A stretch of 6,819 nt of DNA from DATDCV01 sp036524155 (lineage in GTDB: Bacteria > Verrucomicrobiota > Verrucomicrobiia > Limisphaerales > UBA8199), in the NCBI GenBank assembly GCA_036524155.1, contig DATDCV010000229.1:1-6819 (forward strand). Direction: 5' to 3'. The translations under genes and the position numbers were made by a program. A model generated the notes under the pieces. That model worked only from the letters and a program-made list of their open reading frames with translations, was not told where the DNA came from and searched no databases. Within the stretch, counting starts at the first letter, position 1. Every line of letters begins with the position of its first letter. Positions 1 to 5,276 of the stretch are shown one piece after another.

Positions 1-971
1 ACGTCAAGACCCCCAACTTCGCCCGCTGGTGGAAACTGCTGGGTCGTTATCACGTCGAACGCAAGCTCTGGTTAACAAGGGTTGGACATGTCGACCCGTT
101 CGACGCCGACCGCCAGTGCTGGGTGCAGACCATTCACCGGTGGTTCGATCACCAGCTTTTTGGCATCAAGAATGGGATCGATGAAGAGCCTGCGGTCAGA
201 GTCGAGACCGCGCCGGGGCACTGGGTAGAGGCGCAGGATTGGCCGGTACGCGAGCACGAGGTTCGTTTGGCGCCGCGGGCCGACGGTCGTCTGACCCTCG
301 GCCCGGGAAGCAGAGAAGGGCTCAGTTGGGCGAACGATCCCGCGCAGACCGAAGCAACAGCCGTCACTGCCGGGGAAAACCCCAACCGGCTGCTGTTCAC
401 TACCGGCCTGCTCACCCGCGATCTCCGCGTCACCGGCGCTCCCCGATTCGAGCTGCAACTCACGCATCACGCCGAGAGCGGCATCGGGCAGGTAGGGGTG
501 GAATTGATTGATTACGGCGACGCGGAACGGGTGCTCAGTGAGGGTGAGGGCGTGGTGACCACCAACACACAGTCGTGTTGGGGCGCGTCCACGGAAAGCG
601 ACGACTCGTGTTACTTCGACGTGGTCCGCCGCATGGGACAAACGCCCCTGCAGGTGCTCTCGCGCGGATGGGCACGGCTGGATAATCCGGGCACCCACCG
701 GCTGGTTATCGACATGATTCCCAATGATATCATCGTGCCGGCAGGGCATCAGCTTGGGCTGGTGCTGGTGGCTGCTGCGCCCGAGTGGGTTGTGACGGTT
801 GATGCAGCACCCACCACGTACGTGCTGGACCTGCGAAGCAGCCTGTTGCGGATACCAATTGTTGGGCCCGTTGCGGACTTCCGGGCTGGAGCGAGCCAGG
901 TGCCCAGCCGAGCCATGCTCAGCCCCGGCACCCTCGCCGATCCGCAGACCGCAACCCGATTCCCCTACTGA
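1..971 (+). CDS. X-prolyl dipeptidyl-peptidase (peptidase S15, PepX/CocE type), 3' part
   Basis: This is the C-terminal 322 residues of a serine peptidase that removes Xaa-Pro dipeptides from peptide N-termini. The frame is open from base 3 and the 5' end lies outside the window, so the GTG at 123 is an internal codon. The residues before it (KLWLTRVGHVDPFD) are the family block holding the catalytic His, here codon 87-89. The nucleophile Ser and the Asp would lie upstream. The next block (TIHRWFDHQLFGIKNGIDEEP, split by family variation) and the VETAPGHW stretch lead into the C-terminal jelly-roll domain of S15 enzymes, which fills roughly the last 250 residues (LLFTTGLLTRDLRVTG onward). The stop is TGA at 969-971. 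Location in the cell cannot be judged because any signal peptide is missing. The related cocaine esterase/glutaryl acylase branch is less likely because of the GHVDPFD and RWFDH blocks. No start or regulation can be read. Confidence 0.92.
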   Translation, partial: VKTPNFARWWKLLGRYHVERKLWLTRVGHVDPFDADRQCWVQTIHRWFDHQLFGIKNGIDEEPAVRVETAPGHWVEAQDWPVREHEVRLAPRADGRLTLGPGSREGLSWANDPAQTEATAVTAGENPNRLLFTTGLLTRDLRVTGAPRFELQLTHHAESGIGQVGVELIDYGDAERVLSEGEGVVTTNTQSCWGASTESDDSCYFDVVRRMGQTPLQVLSRGWARLDNPGTHRLVIDMIPNDIIVPAGHQLGLVLVAAAPEWVVTVDAAPTTYVLDLRSSLLRIPIVGPVADFRAGASQVPSRAMLSPGTLADPQTATRFPY

Positions 972-1060
972 ACCACTCGGGTTGATTTCCCGCTGGGAGA
1001 TTCGGAAGCTATGACCTCTCTCTTGTATCGGGAGGCTTGTCCGCTCCCTGAGACAATTGA

Positions 1061-1327
1061 CCGCTGGCCGATTATCATGCGGCTAATGTGATTGGGGTGG
1101 CCGACGAAGTGCTGGTCGACTTGATGGGTTCTGCCGGGGGAATTGATTACGCGGCCGCCCCTCGAGATGTCGTTGTCTCCCAGGTGGACGGGGTTCTCAT
1201 ACCGTTCGCCTCGCCCAGGCTGGTGTGCCGTATGAAAGCGACCACGCACCACGAAAAGGACGCTGCCGACCTGCTGTTTCTGCGGCAATTGTTTGCCAGC
1301 CGCCGCGAACCACTGCCCCTTCTGTAA
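1061..1327 (+). pseudogene. C-terminal remnant of a nucleotidyltransferase-like (AbiEii-type) protein
   Basis: The frame after the TGA at 1058-1060 reads PLADYHAANVIGVADEVLVD and continues for 88 residues to TAA at 1325-1327. The pattern VADEVLVDLM, then a GGIDY stretch, then DGVLIPFASPRLVCRMK, then EKDAADLLFLRQL matches the C-terminal half of nucleotidyltransferase-fold proteins related to AbiEii toxins. In these, a '(V/I)P(V/F)AS..LL..K' strand-helix is followed by a KD.AD helix. The N-terminal half with the GS..D nucleotide-binding motif is absent: upstream the frame has stops at 1049 and 1058. The only in-frame starts are GTG at 1088 and later codons, with no ribosome binding site. Another frame (ATG 1011) gives a short peptide with LPET that could be a frameshifted upstream piece, but this is weak. 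I read it as a truncated, probably non-functional relic. A short expressed protein of 79 residues is possible. The family call is from pattern memory. Confidence 0.5.
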
Positions 1328-1352
1328 ACTCCCTTTTGACCGGTCCTTCACT

Positions 1353-1370
1353 GATGAGGAATTACTCATC
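1353..1370. promoter_or_regulatory. Small inverted repeat upstream of the propeller gene
   Basis: GATGAG (1353-1358) and CTCATC (1365-1370) are perfect inverted arms around GAATTA. The repeat lies 58 bases before the chosen ATG at 1428 and 12 bases after a TTGACC (1336-1341) that could serve as a -35 box. It could be an operator or a small hairpin in the leader. There is no T-tract, so it is not a classical terminator. Such a short repeat can occur by chance. Confidence 0.25.
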
Positions 1371-1417
1371 CCAAAACAAACCATTTGACGCAGCAGGTTC
1401 GTCATGGCACACCCAAC

Positions 1418-1424
1418 AGGAAAG
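1418..1424 (+). promoter_or_regulatory. Ribosome binding site that decides the start of the propeller gene
   Basis: AGGAAAG lies 3 bases before the ATG at 1428. A longer frame could begin at ATG 1404, but that would add eight residues (MAHPTGKL) before a typical signal peptide and has no such site. The site therefore favours 1428. Confidence 0.6.
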
Positions 1425-1427
1425 CTT

Positions 1428-3017
1428 ATGCGTCCAAGGCTCAGTTTCCATTGCTGCCTGGTCGCGCTGATCCCGGCACTATTCTGGCCGCCTCGGCTTA
1501 ACGGCCAGAGCGCGCCACCGTTGCCAGCTTCAACACCTCGATTTCTAAGGTGTGTCGCTTTCGGAAATGGGACCTTCGTTGCCGTGGGCTTCAATCGCAA
1601 TGTTCTGGTGTCCAGGGACGGAACGAACTGGGTCAACCGCAGCGAGGCAGTCGCTCCAAAGACGTTTGGCATCAATTATTCCGCGATACAATATGTGGCC
1701 GGGGGCGACTCGCTCACCCTTGTGGCTCCGCGCGGTGATGTCAGCGGAACGGAACGACCGAAGCATCCGTACACGTTCCGCGCAGTGGGTTTTGGCAACC
1801 ACACATTCGTTATCTTGGGCGAGCAGGGCGAAACCCTTGTGTCGCCGGACGGAGAGCGCTGGCAGCCGGTGGCTGTGCCGACCAGGACGAACCTGAACGC
1901 GATTAGCTGGGGCGCCGGGCAATTCGTGGCCGTTGGGGAGGGAGGGGTAATTCTCACCTCGCCAAACGCCCAGTCCTGGCTTGCCAGAAGTTCGGGAACA
2001 GATGCCAGCCTTAATGCTATTGCTTACGGGAACGGCATGTTCCTTGCCGTTGGGGACGAGAGTACCGTCCTGACTTCAGTGGACGGTATTCGCTGGAAAC
2101 GGCAGGCAATCCCATATGGCGCTCCGCTGGGGGCAGTGGGTTTTGGAAACCACCAATTCATGATTTCCGCCGCATATGGTTACTCGCTGACTATGGTCTC
2201 TTCAGATGGGAAAGCCTGGCGCGAGGTCGCTCATCCTTGTGGTGGGCTTCTGGCGTTGGCCTACGGAAACGGCATGTTCGTGGCGGTGGGAGCGAACAAC
2301 GCGTGGCCTCGGGGTTCACCCGATGGGACCAGTTGGCAGCCGCCCCTGCGAGAACGCTGCCGGCCCACTGACTGGGCAGGCGCCGCGTTCGGCAACGGTG
2401 TCTTCGTAGCAGTAGGCAGAGCCCTGGCGGTTTCCCGCGACGGGATTCACTGGGCTGAGACGCAAATGCCAGCTTCCAGGCTGCTCCACGCTGAATTGCG
2501 CTCTAGCGGCGTCGGCCGAATCAGCCCAATGATCCACTACCCCGAAGGCACGTTTCTGCTCCCCCTGCTCCGCATGGGTGCGCACGAGTGGCACACGATT
2601 GACCAAACTCCCATTGCGGGGAACGTGACCGGCGAGGAAACGTATTTGTTCCTACATGCCGATAAATTGACTGTGCTAACGTCCGCTGATGGAATGTACT
2701 GGACTGAGCTTTCCCCCACTCTTGCGCCGCCACCCGCTGCGCCGCCGCCCGTCGCCGTAGCCGCCGAGATCACGACAGCGACGAATACCGACAGTGTCAT
2801 TTCGAGTGTCGAGCTTCCGGTCCAACTAAACGGCCGTTCTTTCAACTGCGGTCTGGTAGCGAGCCCAGGACAGATCTTCGAGCTCCAAGCTTCTGTCGAC
2901 CTGCACCACTGGATGAACCTGACTCGACTAACCAATTCCGGAGGCAGTCTGATTTTGGTCGATCCCGAGGCTACGAACTTCCCGTACCGCTTTTATCGGC
3001 TCATGCCAGTGCCCTAA
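1428..3017 (+). CDS. Secreted beta-propeller protein with Asp-box-like repeats and a verrucomicrobial C-terminal domain
   Basis: This is a 529-residue exported protein of unknown function. Residues 1-28 look like a signal peptide (MRPR, then the hydrophobic stretch LSFHCCLVALIPALFW, then a polar end near NGQSA). From about residue 45 to 425 there are repeats of the form (F/Y/W)GNG-x-F-VAVG followed by S-x-D-G-x-x-W. Clear copies start at residues 45, 122, 161, 200, 239, 279 and 321, and the S-x-D-G-x-x-W boxes end at W68, W145, W184 (degenerate SPNAQSW), W223, W264, W303, W342 and W425. The gaps 45-122 and 321-401 are close to two periods and hide decayed copies. Residues 433-446 are a proline/alanine linker. 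Residues 460-529 form a beta-rich tail (LVASPGQIFELQASVDLHHW, DPEATNFPYRFYR) seen in my recollection on many Verrucomicrobiota secreted proteins. It probably binds or displays something outside the cytoplasm. No catalytic residues are evident, and the sialidase-like motifs alone do not show sialidase activity. The stop overlaps that of the opposing protease gene. Confidence 0.9.
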   Translation: MRPRLSFHCCLVALIPALFWPPRLNGQSAPPLPASTPRFLRCVAFGNGTFVAVGFNRNVLVSRDGTNWVNRSEAVAPKTFGINYSAIQYVAGGDSLTLVAPRGDVSGTERPKHPYTFRAVGFGNHTFVILGEQGETLVSPDGERWQPVAVPTRTNLNAISWGAGQFVAVGEGGVILTSPNAQSWLARSSGTDASLNAIAYGNGMFLAVGDESTVLTSVDGIRWKRQAIPYGAPLGAVGFGNHQFMISAAYGYSLTMVSSDGKAWREVAHPCGGLLALAYGNGMFVAVGANNAWPRGSPDGTSWQPPLRERCRPTDWAGAAFGNGVFVAVGRALAVSRDGIHWAETQMPASRLLHAELRSSGVGRISPMIHYPEGTFLLPLLRMGAHEWHTIDQTPIAGNVTGEETYLFLHADKLTVLTSADGMYWTELSPTLAPPPAAPPPVAVAAEITTATNTDSVISSVELPVQLNGRSFNCGLVASPGQIFELQASVDLHHWMNLTRLTNSGGSLILVDPEATNFPYRFYRLMPVP

Positions 3018-4069
3018 TGGGCGCCCCCTTCTCCGACCCCCATCGCCTTCCTCCTTCTGCGGTATTGCATCCACAGCCACGTGTAGGAAGCGACCGCCAC
3101 CAGCAATGGACTGACGGAAAAGATCAGCCGGAGAGGTCCCGCCAGCCCCAGATGAACTGCCAGGGCGTCCATGTGCGAGTTCTGATATAATTCAAACAAA
3201 CAGCCCAGGGTGCTGATGAGCCATAGAACAGGCAGGGCCACTAGAACTGCGGATAACGGCCATGACACGCGCTTGTTGAGCAGCGCCCAGGCGGCCAACA
3301 GTACCAAAGCGGCCAGCGTGGGGAGGAGAGTGCCCCCCGCACTCATCAGAGGACCCGCACCTTGTGGCAGATAACTGAAGGCGGCGTGCGGTTCTTCACC
3401 GCCCAGAGGCGTCCAGACCACGGCAGCCCAATCCGGTTCGCCCCCGCCAACCACCCCGAACAGGATGTGCCCGAACTCGTGGATTACCGGATAGAGCAAT
3501 AATCCGGAAATGACAGCCACCCCCACGAGGAAACACGCCCGTGGAGCCCCGAGTTTGACGAGTGGCAACCTCAGTTTCCCTCGTGAAGCAAGAGCCACGG
3601 CCAGAGTAATCGCCATCGGCAACAGGAAGAAATGCCGGGTTTTCGGTCCGAGCGGGTGCCACTCAGGCCCCAGCGTAATCTCATACGCACCCGGGTTCCC
3701 GTGGGGGTCAAGCACAAGCTCGCTGCCCGCGGGTGCTTGAACGCGAATAGTGCCTGCTCCCGCTCGGCATAATGGTGTCAGCGCCGTGTCTGTTTTGAGG
3801 CTGACCTGGCACACTCCGCGGTCCATTGCGATCCGGACTGTCCCCGGCACCACAGATTTCCCGCTTCCGGGGGCCGTTACCTGGATCGTCCTCCCCTCAA
3901 ACTTTCCCTTTACCGACGACACAGGCGCTAATCGCTCGGGGATGCACCGCTGCGGGACCACGCCGATCAGCAACAGTACAGCCGACGCTGCGCCCAAAAG
4001 CCAAATCCGAGCTCTGTGCGGCACGTTCATAGCGTCTTGTGGCGGGATCCAATTCCGTACTTCGGCCAT
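3014..4069 (-). CDS. Membrane zinc metalloprotease, M50/site-2-protease-like
   Basis: This is a 351-residue membrane protein. The zinc-protease motif HEFGH (residues 197-201) lies in a hydrophobic segment (about 178-208), as in M50 intramembrane proteases. The Asp in NSHMDALAVHLG (D301) is a candidate third zinc ligand. Predicted membrane segments: about 22-38, 146-162, 178-206, 238-264, 271-292 and 313-334; the C-terminus is basic (RRRRK). Between the first and second segments, residues 40-145 form a soluble, probably beta-rich region with four Cys (C42, C87, C101 and C179 nearby), most likely outside the cytoplasm. I do not see a PDZ domain of the RseP type. Two starts are possible: ATG 4069, given here, or ATG 4030 (residue M14), which would place the first membrane segment nearer the N-terminus. 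Neither has a clear Shine-Dalgarno. Substrate and role are unknown. It faces the propeller gene tail to tail, and the transposon lies about 130 bases upstream. Confidence 0.85.
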   Translation of the reverse strand: MAEVRNWIPPQDAMNVPHRARIWLLGAASAVLLLIGVVPQRCIPERLAPVSSVKGKFEGRTIQVTAPGSGKSVVPGTVRIAMDRGVCQVSLKTDTALTPLCRAGAGTIRVQAPAGSELVLDPHGNPGAYEITLGPEWHPLGPKTRHFFLLPMAITLAVALASRGKLRLPLVKLGAPRACFLVGVAVISGLLLYPVIHEFGHILFGVVGGGEPDWAAVVWTPLGGEEPHAAFSYLPQGAGPLMSAGGTLLPTLAALVLLAAWALLNKRVSWPLSAVLVALPVLWLISTLGCLFELYQNSHMDALAVHLGLAGPLRLIFSVSPLLVAVASYTWLWMQYRRRRKAMGVGEGGAH

Positions 4070-4191
4070 CGCCGGCTGGTGGAGGATGACGACCGATTGG
4101 TATTCACCGTGAGGCTGGAGCTTTCATTGTTTGTAACGCCATGCTGCGCCTTCTGCTCGAACCGGATTAGACCGGAAATTCTCTCTGCGTC

Positions 4192-4197
4192 AAGCAT
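4192..4197. repeat. Left arm of the split hairpin flanking the element
   Basis: AAGCAT here matches ATGCTT at 5232-5237 as an inverted pair just outside the element. Without the element the two arms would enclose TCTA (4198-4201) as a loop. A further GCG (4187-4189)/CGC (5238-5240) pair could extend the stem past a two-base bulge. Confidence 0.5.
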
Positions 4198-4201
4198 TCT
4201 A

Positions 4202-4220
4202 AGGGGTCGGTTCTTAGTAT
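4202..4220. repeat. Left terminal inverted repeat of the Y1 element
   Basis: AGGGGTCGGTTCTTAGTAT is the exact reverse complement of 5213-5231. The outer GGGGTCGG resembles GGGGTC-type motifs that I recall next to other Y1 transposase genes. It is the end behind the 3' end of the transposase gene. Confidence 0.95.
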
Positions 4221-4222
4221 CA

Positions 4223-5161
4223 TTAACTCGGTCCTGTTCGGTCGTGCCAGTAGAGCAGGTGCGCCAGATGGGTCTTCGTCCCCATGTGCAAGCGTTCCGC
4301 AATCCAGGCCTGGGTCATGGTGGTCTCCCGGCGCAAGCGTAAGGCTATACGGACCTTTTCCGGATCACCTTTGCGACGCCGCTTCAACTCACGCTCGCCC
4401 CAACGCAGCCCCGCCAATTCCTCTGTGACCAAACGCTTGGCCTTTTCCACGGCTGACTCCCGAATCTCCGGGCCAAAATGCTCCGCCCCCTTGCGCTCCT
4501 GCATCTGGGCCAGCAGTTCCTCCCGGAATTCCTCGCTGCCCAGGCACCAGCCCTCGACCGCTTCTTCCAATTGTTCCAACTCCTCGGAAGCACGCCGCAC
4601 TTCAAGCCGCTTCTCAAATTCCGCCCGCCCGGCCGCGCTGTCCTTTTGGATGCCGTGCTCACCCAACAGGCGGTCTGTCCGCAGCCAGGTCGGCCGAGCC
4701 TTGGGAGCCTTCAGATACTCAGGAAAGCTGCTCCAGCGAAACTCCCCGAGGCGTTGGTGACGCGACAGCAACCTGGCACGCACAGGATTTAGATGCACAT
4801 AGTCGCACGCGGTTTTGAGATAGCCAGTGGTGGTGCTGTCTACAAAGAGCGCCTTGTATCGACCGGAAAACAGATGGCCGAACAGTTTGTGCCGACGATT
4901 GAACCGACTGGTGTAAGTGCCCAGGAACCATTTCATGCCCTCGACCAGGTTGGCTTTGGGCGTTTCGATGACCAGGTGAAAGTGGTTGCGCATCAAACAC
5001 CACGCATGCACCTGCCAGTCGGTCTTGGCGCAGGCTTCGCCCAAGGTTTTGAGGAAGAGCTCCCGATCGTGGGTTCCGCGAAAGATCGGCTCCTGGTGGT
5101 CGCCACGGTTCATGACGTGATAGATAGCCCCTTCGAACTGCAATCGGAGTCTACGCGCCAT
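4223..5161 (-). CDS. REP-associated tyrosine transposase (RAYT, Y1/HUH family)
   Basis: This is a 312-residue HUH endonuclease-type transposase, acting on single-stranded DNA. Starting from ATG 5161 (MARRLRLQFEGAIYHVMNRG), the HUH histidines are H60 and H62 (NHFHLV), and the probable catalytic tyrosine is Y121 in DYVHLNPVRA. GHLFSGRYKA around 95-104 is another family block. A GTG at 5182 could extend the protein by seven residues (MPQCSVA), but the family normally starts at MAR-x-LR, so I prefer 5161; neither has a clear Shine-Dalgarno. After the Y1 domain (about 1-150) comes a charged, Glu/Arg-rich helical region (about 170-270), probably a coiled coil. The end (MTQAWIAERLHMGTKTHLAH, residues 282-301) looks like a helix-turn-helix that could bind the end repeats. 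All key residues are present and the frame is unbroken. It probably recognises the inverted repeats that frame it. Confidence 0.95.
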   Translation of the reverse strand: MARRLRLQFEGAIYHVMNRGDHQEPIFRGTHDRELFLKTLGEACAKTDWQVHAWCLMRNHFHLVIETPKANLVEGMKWFLGTYTSRFNRRHKLFGHLFSGRYKALFVDSTTTGYLKTACDYVHLNPVRARLLSRHQRLGEFRWSSFPEYLKAPKARPTWLRTDRLLGEHGIQKDSAAGRAEFEKRLEVRRASEELEQLEEAVEGWCLGSEEFREELLAQMQERKGAEHFGPEIRESAVEKAKRLVTEELAGLRWGERELKRRRKGDPEKVRIALRLRRETTMTQAWIAERLHMGTKTHLAHLLYWHDRTGPS

Positions 5162-5212
5162 GGCCACGGAGCATTGCGGCACGGCGGGGAATTGTCAATG
5201 CCTGAGTTTACT

Positions 5213-5231
5213 ATACTAAGAACCGACCCCT
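5213..5231. repeat. Right terminal inverted repeat of the Y1 element
   Basis: ATACTAAGAACCGACCCCT is the exact reverse complement of 4202-4220. It lies 51 bases upstream of the transposase ATG on the minus strand, so the promoter of the transposase must lie in or next to this end, or transcription comes from the methyltransferase gene upstream. Confidence 0.95.
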
Positions 5232-5237
5232 ATGCTT
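5232..5237. repeat. Right arm of the split hairpin flanking the element
   Basis: ATGCTT pairs with AAGCAT at 4192-4197. It is directly adjacent to the right terminal repeat and 40 bases past the stop of the methyltransferase gene on the minus strand. Confidence 0.5.
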
Positions 5238-5276
5238 CGCTTGCTGTGAATCAGGCGGAGGTTGGGAATTGCCGTG

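Larger units (their letters stand above)
972..1427. other. Stretch without an intact gene
   Basis: This is 456 bases between the peptidase stop and the chosen start of the propeller gene. The middle (1061-1327) carries the nucleotidyltransferase-like remnant listed separately. Bases 972-1060 show only short weak stems, such as GGGAG/CTCCC around 1030-1048, with no T-tract, so I call no terminator. Bases 1328-1427 form the leader of the propeller gene. They contain two TTTGAC copies (1335-1340 and 1384-1389) and a small inverted repeat, but no convincing -10 box. No RNA gene was recognised. Confidence 0.6.
4202..5231 (-). mobile_element. REP-associated (Y1) transposase element, 1030 bp, with 19-bp perfect terminal inverted repeats
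   Basis: The unit consists of one transposase gene on the minus strand framed by a perfect 19-bp inverted repeat (4202-4220 and 5213-5231). The repeats continue inward imperfectly for about 16 bases, sharing the core AACTC (4225-4229 on the left; inverted at 5204-5208 on the right). The transposase stop codon lies two bases inside the left repeat, so the element is very compact. There is no flanking direct duplication, as expected for Y1 HUH transposases, which move single-stranded DNA. The inverted arrangement of end repeats resembles REP/inverse-REP flanking of RAYT genes rather than the subterminal hairpins of IS200/IS605. Both ends and the gene look intact, so it may still be active. Confidence 0.85.

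Noticed and set aside
123..125. GTG as a start for the peptidase
   Set aside because: The frame continues upstream to the window edge and encodes the catalytic His block GHVDPFD, so the codon is internal.
72..749. A 225-codon minus-strand frame opposite the peptidase gene
   Set aside because: The plus strand encodes a clear S15 peptidase with family motifs; the opposite frame is a by-product of GC-rich codon use.
1030..1048. GGGAG/CTCCC stem as a terminator after the peptidase gene
   Set aside because: The stem has only five pairs with a nine-base loop and no following T-tract.
965..1675. A 236-codon minus-strand frame over the gene-poor stretch
   Set aside because: It is antisense to the nucleotidyltransferase-like remnant and the start of the propeller gene; its composition is low in typical core residues and no motif is visible.
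4160..4177. Direct repeat ACCGGA twice, close to the left end of the element
   Set aside because: The six-base copies are too short to separate from chance and have no counterpart at the right end, so they are not a target duplication.
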